This document shows positions 26,410 to 33,125 of a DNA stretch of 64,000 bases, piece after piece. The notes beneath the pieces were generated by a model. It was not told where the DNA came from and ran no database searches. It saw nothing but the letters and a program-made list of their open reading frames with translations. The stretch's first letter is position 1; every line of letters begins with the position of its first letter. Position numbers and translations under genes: made by a program. The stretch is from RGIG2206 sp045577615 (GTDB lineage: Bacteria > Bacillota > Clostridia > Oscillospirales > Acutalibacteraceae): NCBI GenBank assembly GCA_045577615.1, contig JAZNIT010000047.1:7979-71978 (forward strand). The letters are read 5' to 3'.

Positions 26410-26473
26410 TACAGTGTAGCAAACAAATTTGCGAATATTGTAAACGCATTTTGAACATACACTGTACATTATA
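26410..26473 (-). promoter_or_regulatory. Extended -10 promoter and operator-like repeat of the Gld-like operon
   Basis: Minus-strand TGTTATAAT (core 26468-26473) is an extended -10 with a weak -35 (TTTATT). Downstream, TACACTGTA (26458-26466) and TACAGTGTA (26410-26418) form a 9-bp inverted pair 39 bases apart in the leader. They resemble the AGTGTA...TACACT half sites of YtrA-type GntR operators. No GntR gene is nearby. Confidence 0.45.
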
Positions 26474-26570
26474 ACATACTATATAAAAATAATAAAGAGT
26501 TATTTTATCGGTTTTTGTGTTGATTTTATTAAAACAGCGCACAGTACAAAATCATACTGCGCGCTGTTTT

Positions 26571-26774
26571 TTATTTTTCTTTTCTACCTATAAAATAATC
26601 TGCCGACACGTTGTAAAAATCGCAAAGTTTAATTAAATCTTCTATTTTAAGTTCTGCCCTACCAGTTTCAATATGATTATAACCCTGTTGCGATTTGTTA
26701 ATGAGACCACCTATCTCAGACTGAGTTAAATCTCTATCTTCCCTGAGAGCACGCATCCGTTCTCTATAAGTCAT
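26571..26774 (-). CDS. XRE-family repressor (single HTH domain)
   Basis: 67 residues, essentially one Cro/CI-type helix-turn-helix: LTQSEIGGLINKSQQGYNHI is the HTH core. The tail KLCDFYNVSADYFIGRKEK is the usual ending of short XRE proteins. GGTGG lies 7 bases before the ATG. Divergent from the CotH-like gene; three identical-type palindromes lie between them, with one inside each promoter spacer, so it very likely represses both itself and the CotH-like gene. Confidence 0.88.
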   Translation of the reverse strand: MTYRERMRALREDRDLTQSEIGGLINKSQQGYNHIETGRAELKIEDLIKLCDFYNVSADYFIGRKEK

Positions 26775-26807
26775 AACTCATCCACCTAATTTTATTAATT
26801 GAATAAT

Positions 26808-26885
26808 ATCATACTCATATTTTGAGTATTGACAAATACTCAGTTTTTGAGTATAATTGCCTATGGTTCACTCAATATTTGAGTA
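26808..26885. promoter_or_regulatory. Divergent promoters with three XRE operators
   Basis: Operators of form TACTCA-N5-TGAGTA lie at 26812-26828 and 26837-26853, and CACTCA-N5-TGAGTA at 26869-26885. Plus promoter: TTGACA (26829-26834), 17 bases, TATAAT (26852-26857), with operator 2 inside its spacer and operator 3 just past the start point. Minus promoter: TTGTCA (26830-26835 on the plus map), 16 bases, TATGAT (26808-26813), with operator 1 inside its spacer. The two -35 boxes overlap. Confidence 0.85.
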
Positions 26886-26915
26886 CTATATAATATTGTA
26901 TTAGGAGCGATAACT

Positions 26916-28400
26916 ATGATAAGAAAAGCGGTTTCTCTATGCTTGGCAATTCTAATGCTTCTCCTTTGCACAGCTTGTACAGAGGGTTTTGACGGAAACT
27001 TAAAAATAACGTTAGACACTAACGGCGGTACCGTGAGCGGTGACTATTCCGGCGATTTGAACGGCAGCCTGAATATTCAGTTTGGTTCTTCATCAAGTGG
27101 TTCTTCAAGTGGGAACGTTTCATCTAACAGTTGCGATCACGCTTTCTCTAATCCCACTTGTACTGATGCCGCAATTTGTTCAAAATGCGGCACAACTAAC
27201 GGTAAACCTTTAGGGCACAATTATATTTTGGGCGAATGTGATAGAAGTATTGACGGTAAAATTTGCGGTCATTATAATCCCTCATACTGTCCAAAGCTCT
27301 ACCTCACGGGCAATATGGACGGTATGACCAAAAAAAGTGACACCCGCAAAGTTAAAGTAGAATACAGAAGCAGCGATAAAATTGTCGAAGGCACAGCCAA
27401 AATAAAAATCCAGGGCACTTCAAGCTTGGCATATGATAAAAAGAATTACACTATAAATCTGTATGATGACGACAGTTATTCCAACAAGCTTAACGTTAAT
27501 TTTGGTTGGGGAAAACAGTCAAAATACTGCCTCAAAGCCAATTGGGTTGATAAAACTCATTCTCGCAACATTGTTACCGCTAAGCTTGCCAGCGAAATGC
27601 AAGCAAAATACGGTTTGTTCAACGACACACCCAACCACGGTGTAATAGACGGTTACCCCATAGAAATTTATATTAACGGCGAGTTCCACGGTATCTATAC
27701 CCTGAACATCCCCAAAGATGCATGGATGTTCAATATGGATGAGGATAATCCCAACCACATTGTTGTATGTGGTGAGTTTTGGAACCAATCAAACTGGTTC
27801 AAAGCCGACCCGAATTTTACAGATTGGTCTGTAGAGGTTGGCGAAGAAAATGACGAAACCTTAGCTAAATTAACCCGTTTGTTCTCTTTTATTCAAAACT
27901 CCAGCGATAAGGAATTCGTTGAAAACTTTGATCAATATTTGAATTTAGATGCAACGCTAAACTATTACATAATGTTAGATTATGCGTGGATGCGCGATAA
28001 TCGTGGTAAAAATATGCTGTTGGTTACCTATGATGGCAAGGTTTGGTATCCGTCTCTTTACGATATGGACACCTCCTGGGGTCCGTATTGGGATGGAACA
28101 CTGGAAGATTATGAAAATAGAACCCTTACATTATCCTCCAGTTTATTGTTTGAACGTTTAGAAAAATTGTTTAGCAAAGAACTTGCTCAACGTTATTTTG
28201 AACTAAACAAAGGAATTTTGTCAAAAGAGCACATTATGGACACCTTCAACTCATTCTATGCTCAAATCCCCGCGGAATCGTTGGCACGCGAAATTCAAAA
28301 ATGGGGCACCGACATTCCCGGCTATGATTTAACGCAAATAGACGGCTATTTGGATGCTGTTATTCCGCAGTTAAACAAAAAATATAACATTTGGAAATAA
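26916..28400 (+). CDS. CotH-kinase-fold lipoprotein
   Basis: 494 residues. The signal peptide ends at a lipobox-like CTAC (Cys at ~21), so it is probably a membrane-tethered lipoprotein. A Ser/Gly-rich linker (~50-65) precedes a small Cys-rich segment (~66-115, with CTDAAICSKCG). The CotH-like domain fills ~125-494, with IKIQGTSSLAYDKKNYTINL and YDMDTSWGPYWDG, the equivalent of the DxD metal motif of CotH kinases. By family knowledge CotH is a protein kinase of spore coat proteins and related domains occur on surface or cellulosome-like proteins. The gene is controlled by the adjacent XRE repressor. It is AT-rich relative to the core genome. The target protein is unknown. Confidence 0.75.
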   Translation: MIRKAVSLCLAILMLLLCTACTEGFDGNLKITLDTNGGTVSGDYSGDLNGSLNIQFGSSSSGSSSGNVSSNSCDHAFSNPTCTDAAICSKCGTTNGKPLGHNYILGECDRSIDGKICGHYNPSYCPKLYLTGNMDGMTKKSDTRKVKVEYRSSDKIVEGTAKIKIQGTSSLAYDKKNYTINLYDDDSYSNKLNVNFGWGKQSKYCLKANWVDKTHSRNIVTAKLASEMQAKYGLFNDTPNHGVIDGYPIEIYINGEFHGIYTLNIPKDAWMFNMDEDNPNHIVVCGEFWNQSNWFKADPNFTDWSVEVGEENDETLAKLTRLFSFIQNSSDKEFVENFDQYLNLDATLNYYIMLDYAWMRDNRGKNMLLVTYDGKVWYPSLYDMDTSWGPYWDGTLEDYENRTLTLSSSLLFERLEKLFSKELAQRYFELNKGILSKEHIMDTFNSFYAQIPAESLAREIQKWGTDIPGYDLTQIDGYLDAVIPQLNKKYNIWK

Positions 28401-28401
28401 T

Positions 28402-28430
28402 AAAAAAACTCCCTTCGGGGAGTTTTTTTA
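28402..28430 (+). terminator. Terminator of the CotH-like gene
   Basis: AAAAAAACTCCC-TTCG-GGGAGTTTTTTT, a short stable tetraloop hairpin with a T tract, immediately after the stop codon. Confidence 0.92.
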
Positions 28431-28459
28431 TTGCTTTTAAAATCAACCTATGGTAAAAT
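28431..28459 (+). promoter_or_regulatory. Promoter of the 28492-29531 operon
   Basis: TTGCTT (28431-28436), a 17-base spacer and TAAAAT (28454-28459), starting at the base after the preceding terminator. Confidence 0.6.
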
Positions 28460-28491
28460 CTTTGTATGATGCAGCGGGAGGAGTGACCGGG

Positions 28492-28716
28492 ATGAAAAAT
28501 AAGAAAAAGCAATATGTGGCGCCTGTAATTATCACCTCGTTACTTGTAGCTTATTACGCCTTTTATTTTGGCTTTCTGATAAGTCTTATAGGTGGTTTTT
28601 GGCGCGTGTTTTTTGGCATTATGCCCGTTGCGTTTTCTGCAATTACCATTGCAGTGTGCATAGAAAGAATTAAAGAAATTAAGAAGGGTGACGAAGATGA
28701 TCTTAGTAAATACTGA
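28492..28716 (+). CDS. Small two-helix membrane protein
   Basis: 74 residues: a basic N-terminus (MKNKKKQ), two hydrophobic helices (~10-32 and ~38-60) and a charged tail ending DLSKY. The frame is open from 28450, but GGGAGGAG lies 8 bases before the ATG at 28492. It overlaps the YbjQ gene by 20 bases, which indicates co-translation. Unknown function; pairs of a small membrane protein and a YbjQ protein are seen in other Bacillota. Confidence 0.65.
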   Translation: MKNKKKQYVAPVIITSLLVAYYAFYFGFLISLIGGFWRVFFGIMPVAFSAITIAVCIERIKEIKKGDEDDLSKY

Positions 28717-29014
28717 TTATATCAGCGGCAAGGAGTTTGAAATGCTGGGCCTTGTTAAGGGCAGCACTATCCATTCAAAGCACCTTGGCAAGGATATTAT
28801 GCAAAGCTTTAAGACTCTGGTGGGTGGTGAGCTTAAGAGCTATAACGAAATGATGAACGAGGCCCGTGCCATTGCCACCAAAAGAATGGTTGCAGAGGCC
28901 GAGGCTTTGGGCGCCGACGCCATTGTGAATGTGCGCTATGCATCCTCTGCCGTTATGCAGGGAGCCGCCGAGGTTATTGCCTACGGCACCGCCGTTAAGT
29001 TTGTAAACGGCTAA
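28697..29014 (+). CDS. YbjQ family (DUF74) putative metal-binding protein
   Basis: 105 residues matching the YbjQ/PF01906 family in length and pattern: DYISGKEFEMLGLVKGSTIH at the N-terminus and ALGADAIVNVRYASS in the second half. Members form pentamers and are called heavy-metal-binding, but the biological role is unsettled. ATG at 28697 with AAGGGTG seven bases upstream; an in-frame GTG at 28688 is a less likely start. Part of the three-gene operon. Confidence 0.88.
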   Translation: MILVNTDYISGKEFEMLGLVKGSTIHSKHLGKDIMQSFKTLVGGELKSYNEMMNEARAIATKRMVAEAEALGADAIVNVRYASSAVMQGAAEVIAYGTAVKFVNG

Positions 29015-29018
29015 GGCT

Positions 29019-29531
29019 ATGGTTGTATTGATTTCGGGTGCGTCCCACGTGGGCAAAACGGCGCTCGCTCAGCGGTTGCTTGAAAAATATCACTACCCCT
29101 ATCTGTCCATAGACCACTTGAAAATGGGGCTTATTCGCAGTGGTCAGACCGACCTCACCCCCTTAAGCGAGGATGAAAGGCTGACGGAATATCTGTGGCC
29201 CATTGTCAGGGAAATGATTAAAACCGCCATCGAAAACAAGCAAAATCTAATTGTTGAGGGGTGCTATATTCCCTTTGATTGGAGCAAGGATTTTGAGGCG
29301 GAATACAGGGATGAAATCAGGTTTTTCTGCCTTGCGATGAGTGAAAATTACATTAAAAATCACTTTGAGGACATAAGGGGCTTTGCCTGCGTTATTGAGT
29401 CCCGTCTTTATGATAACTGCACCCTTGAGGATGTGCTTAAGGATAACAAGGCTGTGATTGAAATGGCGGCAAATGCAGGGGTCCAATGCACCGTTATTGA
29501 CGACAAATACGAAATAAATATAGAGCTTTAA
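29019..29531 (+). CDS. Small P-loop kinase-like protein
   Basis: 170 residues. Walker A GASHVGKTA at residues 7-15, then a nucleoside-kinase-like strand (YPYLSIDHLKMG) and a second strand with acidic end (NLIVEGCYIPFDW). The shape resembles the zeta-toxin / 2-phosphoglycerate kinase / AAA-type small kinases. No antitoxin gene is adjacent. It begins 4 bases after the YbjQ stop, so it is in the same operon. The substrate is unknown. Confidence 0.6.
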   Translation: MVVLISGASHVGKTALAQRLLEKYHYPYLSIDHLKMGLIRSGQTDLTPLSEDERLTEYLWPIVREMIKTAIENKQNLIVEGCYIPFDWSKDFEAEYRDEIRFFCLAMSENYIKNHFEDIRGFACVIESRLYDNCTLEDVLKDNKAVIEMAANAGVQCTVIDDKYEINIEL

Positions 29532-29537
29532 AACAGC

Positions 29538-29923
29538 AAAAAAGCAGATGGAAAAGGCTACTTCTCATAAAGATGATTAAAACCTCGATGAATTTCATCG
29601 AGGTTTTTCATATGCTTATCAAAAAGAACCAGCATCGCATTTGTAAGAACAAATGCTGCTTTTTGGGTGATACCCAAACCCTTTTAACAACAAACAAGAA
29701 AGAAAAGTGGTATTCTTTGCTGTGCAAAGAGTGATATTTTCACTTTGTGAAAGTGATATTACTCCCTCTGGTCGTAGTGATATTTTATTCGCCCTAAAAA
29801 CTGTCCGAAGGACAATATCACTTGGCGAAAGCCAAATATAACTGCGAAGCAATAGAACTCGCCTTTGGCGAATAAAACTGGGAGACTTCCCTTAGAGAAG
29901 TCTCCCAAACCATCTGCTTTTTT
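29538..29923. mobile_element. MITE-like hairpin-array element inside a split terminator
   Basis: AAAAAAGCAGATGG (29538-29551) and CCATCTGCTTTTTT (29910-29923) are the two arms of a terminator whose loop seems to hold a 358-bp insert. The insert has imperfect inverted ends (ACTTCTC / GAGAAGT). It carries an internal terminator (29579-29609, AAAACCTCGATG / CATCGAGGTTTT) and a hairpin CATTTGT / ACAAATG. The tandem-hairpin array B (29695-29880) has GTGATA linkers on the left and ATATCAC linkers on the right. No transposase. An intact terminator with the same stem occurs at 32486-32519. Confidence 0.6.
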
Positions 29924-29930
29924 GTTTTGC

Positions 29931-29976
29931 GGCTGCCTTCTTGGATAGTGTGCATATCCTTGAAGGCAGCCTTTTT
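29931..29976 (+). terminator. Plus-strand hairpin with T tract
   Basis: GGCTGCCTTC and GAAGGCAGCC flank a 21-base loop, followed by TTTTT. A long-loop terminator; the minus strand has no T tract after the hairpin, so it does not clearly serve the transglutaminase gene. Confidence 0.5.
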
Positions 29977-29980
29977 CGGT

Positions 29981-31273
29981 TTATCTGAAATAGGTGAATG
30001 CGTATTTGGTGCCGGTACAGTTGGGTACCGAATATTCGCAGTTTGACCAGTCGTGGTTGAGCTCGTTCATTCTTGCTGAGGTAAGGTTGAAATAGGTGTG
30101 ATATGCCTCGTTAGGGTCGCCGCCGATGGGGTCGTCAAAGGTGATGTCACACATATACCACTCACCGTCAAGCTGAACGCAGTTCCACTTGTGGCCGCCG
30201 CCTGCGGTGCCTACCACACCGGTGCAACGGATGCCTGCATAGAGGCAGAGGGTTTGGAATGCTTCGGAGTAGGATTCGCAAACGCCATACTTATTAACAA
30301 GAATGCCGTAGGCTGTCCAGTTATCCTCGGCAAGGCCGTCCCACTGTGCGCCAAGGTTGTAGTAGCTATCCAAAAGGATGCGGTCGTAGATAAGTTTTTC
30401 TTTCCATACGTCGGGGGCGTTGGCGGGGATTGTGCTCAAAATGCGCTTGGCTTCGTTTTCAAAGGTTTGCTTTTTGGCTCTGATCTTGCTCTTAAGCTCG
30501 TCGGTCAGCTCGCCATAGCCGTAGCCGCAGTAGTCGCCCTGCTCATTGCTAACAGAATAGACGAATCTGAGGGTGCCCGTGCCATTGCCGTTGTTGTATA
30601 TGGCCACGGTGTTGGAAAGGTAAAAGTGCTCGGGGTTGTCAAACATATAGATGAAATAGATAAAGTAGTTTTTGTTTTCGGTCAGGTCGGTATGGATGGT
30701 GGCCGTTCTTTCATCAAGAGCGTTTACGGCTGCATCTATCTGACGGTACCACTCTTTTTGCTCGGCAGTGAGAATGGAGTAAAGGTAACGCTTGGTATAG
30801 TGAAGCTTTTGGTGGCTCTGACCGGTGGTATAGGTGTAGGTGCGGGGAGTTTCTTCCTGCTTGGGAGTCTCGGGAGCTGATGAGGTTTCGTCCTTGTCGG
30901 GAGTAGGCTTGGGATCGGTAGGCTTTACCAAATCATCGATGGTGGGAATGGCGGGAGTAACCGATTGGTCAGAATCGTCGTCGGGTGAAGGGGTTTGCAT
31001 ATCAACGATAAGGTGGCCGTCATCTGTCTCGGTTTCAGATGTTTTGTAGTCACTGTCCTCCAGCTTTTCAACGAAATCGTCGAAATCGGTTACTCCGTCA
31101 AAAGATATGGAAGAGGAGGAATCGGTTTCATCCATATCGGTGTCTGCTTCGGTATTGGCTTCTGCCAATTGCTCAAGATTGTCGATGTCGCTTGCAGCGC
31201 CGCCTGCGCCGCCGCATGACGTAAGGGAAAGGAGAATGATGATGACTGAAATAATTGATATAAGTTTTTTCAT
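29981..31273 (-). CDS. Transglutaminase-like lipoprotein
   Basis: 430 residues. Lipoprotein signal ending at LTSC (Cys ~19). A low-complexity acidic and Pro-rich linker (~20-140) is followed by a helical region and a transglutaminase-like domain at ~290-420. The triad is readable: Cys in NKYGVCESYSEAFQTLCLYA, His in AGGGHKWNCVQLDGEWYMCD, and Asp in the following DITFDDP. By family knowledge such domains act as proteases or crosslinkers of surface proteins. AGAGGT lies before the ATG; the leader closely resembles that of the broken small gene upstream (31313-31538). Confidence 0.82.
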   Translation of the reverse strand: MKKLISIISVIIILLSLTSCGGAGGAASDIDNLEQLAEANTEADTDMDETDSSSSISFDGVTDFDDFVEKLEDSDYKTSETETDDGHLIVDMQTPSPDDDSDQSVTPAIPTIDDLVKPTDPKPTPDKDETSSAPETPKQEETPRTYTYTTGQSHQKLHYTKRYLYSILTAEQKEWYRQIDAAVNALDERTATIHTDLTENKNYFIYFIYMFDNPEHFYLSNTVAIYNNGNGTGTLRFVYSVSNEQGDYCGYGYGELTDELKSKIRAKKQTFENEAKRILSTIPANAPDVWKEKLIYDRILLDSYYNLGAQWDGLAEDNWTAYGILVNKYGVCESYSEAFQTLCLYAGIRCTGVVGTAGGGHKWNCVQLDGEWYMCDITFDDPIGGDPNEAYHTYFNLTSARMNELNHDWSNCEYSVPNCTGTKYAFTYFR

Positions 31274-31312
31274 TTTAATTACCTCTTTTAATTTATTTTT
31301 ATAAGTTTTTGA

Positions 31313-31538
31313 TTAGCGTTCTTTTTTGCCTATGCCGGTTATTCCGTCGGGAATATCGATGTTGCTGTCGATAATATCTACCAGCTGCTCTAACCAGTTT
31401 TTTGCATCCTCGGTGTTGGCCGTTTCGGTTTGAACGGTGCCGAAGGATTGAACCACGTCGGAGATTATATCTTTTGCAGGCTCGGTGGTTGCAAGTCCAA
31501 GAATGGCTAACATTGCGATGGCGAGAATGGTTTTTTCA
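31313..31538 (-). pseudogene. Small secreted peptide gene with frameshift in its signal peptide
   Basis: An ATG at 31538 with AGAGGT at normal spacing is followed by an A run (31530-31535) of six bases. In that frame translation stops after about ten codons. With seven A residues the product would read MKKTILAIAMLAILGLA and continue into the open frame ATTEPAKDIISDVVQSFGTV, ending GIGKKER, about 75 residues with a clear signal peptide. So either a one-base deletion, a sequencing error, or slippage on the A tract. The internal ATG at 31513 lacks a ribosome site. Function unknown; an acidic secreted peptide next to a transglutaminase-like lipoprotein. Confidence 0.5.
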
Positions 31539-31574
31539 TTTTTGATTACCTCTTTTAGTTTAAATTTTTTTGGG

Positions 31575-31895
31575 GTTTCACTGCCTTACGTTAATAAGGG
31601 GGATCTGAGTTTTGCATTGGTTTTACCTTTTTCAAAATTTTTTTAAATTTTTTAATCGGGCGGCGGAGGAGATAATCCGTTGTGTTTATTGATTACTGAT
31701 GCACAAACATTTTTCCATATATCCGCTGCCGTTTTTTGGTCAAGAGCGTTTCTGCGTTTATCCTCTTCAAAAAGATAGTACAGATTGTAATGCTCTTTTG
31801 GTGGTACGGCACTCGTCACATTTCTGACTTCCTTTCAAATAAAATCCCCTTAATCAGTAGGAAGGGTTTTCGTCCTTACACTGATTAGGGGGATT
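31575..31895 (-). repeat. Shared leader motif before two small genes
   Basis: On the minus strand ATCCCCCTTATTAACGTAAG (ending near 31582) and ATCCCCCTAATCAGTGTAAG (near 31892) are near-identical, each followed by a GAAACCC-like stretch, then a ribosome site and a small gene. The second copy also forms a hairpin with ACTGATTAAGGGGAT (31850-31865). Could be a repeated promoter-leader unit for an alternative sigma factor or an RNA element. Confidence 0.5.
31652..31819 (-). CDS. 55-residue small protein
   Basis: GTG start at 31819 with AAAGGAAG 8 bases upstream and an open frame to TAA at 31652. The product begins VTSAVPPKEHYNLYYLFEED (first residue Met in practice), has a central KTAADIWKNVCASVINKHN and ends in four prolines and Asp. 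Soluble, with no signal peptide. Codon pattern and ribosome site look real, but I recognise no family. It follows the shared leader motif and precedes the broken small secreted gene on the same strand. Confidence 0.5.
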   Translation of the reverse strand: MTSAVPPKEHYNLYYLFEEDKRRNALDQKTAADIWKNVCASVINKHNGLSPPPPD

Positions 31896-31953
31896 CAACT
31901 TTTTGTTAGGTTTTAAGTTTTTGAAAAAATTTTATTTTTATTTTCATCAAAAA

Positions 31954-31995
31954 ATATACCCCCTATTGACAATATACCCCCGCGGGGTATATCAT
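31954..31995 (+). promoter_or_regulatory. csoR promoter with metal-repressor operator
   Basis: TTGACA (31966-31971) is followed 16-18 bases later by TATATC/TATCAT. The spacer is filled by a near-perfect palindrome (31972-31992), ATATACCCC-CGC-GGGGTATAT in shape, the G/C-tract type recognised by CsoR-family repressors. A further half site ATATACCCCC lies at 31954-31963. Confidence 0.8.
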
Positions 31996-32013
31996 ATATT
32001 CAGGAGGTGCGAT

Positions 32014-32310
32014 ATGGATAACGCTTGTTGTAATAAAAAGACCAAAAGAGGCCCTGATGAGAAAAAATTGATAATCAATAGGCTAAACAGAATAAGCGGT
32101 CAAATTAACGGAATAACAAAAATGGTTGAGAATGATGCATACTGTAACGATGTTTTGGTTCAACTGTCTGCTGTTAAAAATTCTGTTAAGAGCCTGTCGT
32201 CGCACATTTTGGAAAACCACTTGTATACATGTGTAACCAGAGATTTGGAAAACGGCGATTTGGATGCTATTGACGAATTGATCAGTTTGTTCAAAAGATT
32301 TAACCAATAA
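32014..32310 (+). CDS. csoR: CsoR-family metal-sensing repressor
   Basis: 98 residues, all-helical DUF156 fold. Family signature NRLNRISGQINGITKMVEND, with the metal-site pattern of a Cys (YCNDVLVQL), a His and a Cys four residues later (NHLYTC). This is the Cys-His-Cys set of copper-sensing CsoR rather than persulfide-sensing CstR, which lacks the His. An N-terminal CysCys pair is extra. The frame is open from 31903, but AGGAGGTG at 32002 fixes the ATG at 32014. It represses its own operon through the palindrome in its promoter. No copper P-type ATPase is next to it, which is unusual. Confidence 0.9.
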   Translation: MDNACCNKKTKRGPDEKKLIINRLNRISGQINGITKMVENDAYCNDVLVQLSAVKNSVKSLSSHILENHLYTCVTRDLENGDLDAIDELISLFKRFNQ

Positions 32311-32322
32311 GGAGGTGCTAAA

Positions 32323-32472
32323 ATGGATAAAATCGTGCTTTGTGAAAAATGCGGCGCAATGGTTAAGGTATTGATCGATTGCACCTGCGAAAACTGTGGC
32401 ATCAAATGCTGCGGCGAAACCATGAAAGAAATTTCTGAAGAAAAAGCAAAGGAAATTTTGGCAAAAAAATAA
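32323..32472 (+). CDS. Desulforedoxin-like cysteine-rich miniprotein
   Basis: 49 residues with seven cysteines: CEKCG near the N-terminus, CTCENCG in the middle and CCGETMKEI after it. The CxxC ... CCGxxM pattern is that of the desulforedoxin domain, the iron(Cys)4 module at the N-terminus of desulfoferrodoxin. Three additional cysteines (in CTCENC) are not part of the normal motif and could bind another metal. AGGAGGTG lies before the ATG, 12 bases after csoR stops, so it is in the CsoR-controlled operon. Probable metal or redox buffer; function inferred. Confidence 0.75.
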   Translation: MDKIVLCEKCGAMVKVLIDCTCENCGIKCCGETMKEISEEKAKEILAKK

Positions 32473-32485
32473 TTTTGCAAACAGC

Positions 32486-32519
32486 AAAAGAGCAGATGGT
32501 CGCCCATCTGCTCTTTTTT
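32486..32519. terminator. Bidirectional terminator after the csoR operon
   Basis: AAAAGAGCAGATGG-TCGC-CCATCTGCTCTTTTTT. Ends the csoR unit and the convergent cotJ operon. Its stem matches the split arms at 29538/29910. Confidence 0.92.
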
Positions 32520-33125
32520 CTATTTTTTCGGTTTATCAAAGGCAGGGTTCATAATATAGAAATTGCGGTCGTCAAGTCGGTCGGTAGTCTTACGCAGTGC
32601 TTCACCAAAACGTTGGTAGTGCACGATCTCCCTTTGACGCAAGAAGCGGATGGCATCCTTTACATCGGGGTCGTCGCAAAAGCGCAGGATGTTATCATAG
32701 GTTGTGCGTGCCTTTTGCTCGGCTGCCAAATCCTCGTGCAGATCGGTGATGGGGTCGCCCTTGACGGCAATATACGCCGCCGTGAAGGGGGTGCCCGATG
32801 CCGATGCAGGATATACTCCCGTAGTGTGATTGACAAAATAGCTGTCGAAGCCCGCCTTCTTTATCTCTTCAGGTGTGAGATTACGGGTGAGCTGATAGAT
32901 AATTGAGCCTACCATCTCAAGGTGACTCAATTCTTCCGTGCCGATGTCAGTCAGCAACGCCCGAAGTTCGGGATACGGCATACTGAAGCGCTGGCTTAAA
33001 TAACGCAAGCTTGCGCCCAATTCACCGTCTGCGCCGCCATATTGCTCTGAGATGAGCTTTGCCAGAGCAGGGTTGGGATTTTTTATCTTTATAGGGTATT
33101 GCAATCGTTTTTCGTAATTAAACAT
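32520..33125 (-). CDS. cotJC: Spore coat manganese-catalase-like protein CotJC
   Basis: 201 residues of the manganese catalase family. Di-metal ligands are in DIGTEELSHLEMVGS, ahead of HEDLAAEQKARTTYDNI and LRQREIVHYQRFGEAL, the three Glu/His helices of the fold. Shorter than true Mn catalases (~270-300), as usual for CotJC. It is placed in the inner spore coat of Bacillus and clostridia and may detoxify peroxide. Its ATG overlaps the cotJB stop (TAATG), and it is last in cotJABC. Confidence 0.93.
   Translation of the reverse strand: MFNYEKRLQYPIKIKNPNPALAKLISEQYGGADGELGASLRYLSQRFSMPYPELRALLTDIGTEELSHLEMVGSIIYQLTRNLTPEEIKKAGFDSYFVNHTTGVYPASASGTPFTAAYIAVKGDPITDLHEDLAAEQKARTTYDNILRFCDDPDVKDAIRFLRQREIVHYQRFGEALRKTTDRLDDRNFYIMNPAFDKPKK

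Noticed and set aside
29019..29531. Zeta toxin of a toxin-antitoxin pair
   Set aside because: Only the P-loop fits; no antitoxin gene precedes it, and the neighbour is a YbjQ family protein.
29619..29852. 77-codon minus-strand frame in the hairpin array
   Set aside because: It follows the array hairpins, has no ribosome site and no recognisable protein features.
32520..33125. General stress manganese catalase
   Set aside because: Shorter than true Mn catalases and placed after cotJA and cotJB with overlapping ends, so CotJC is the better call.
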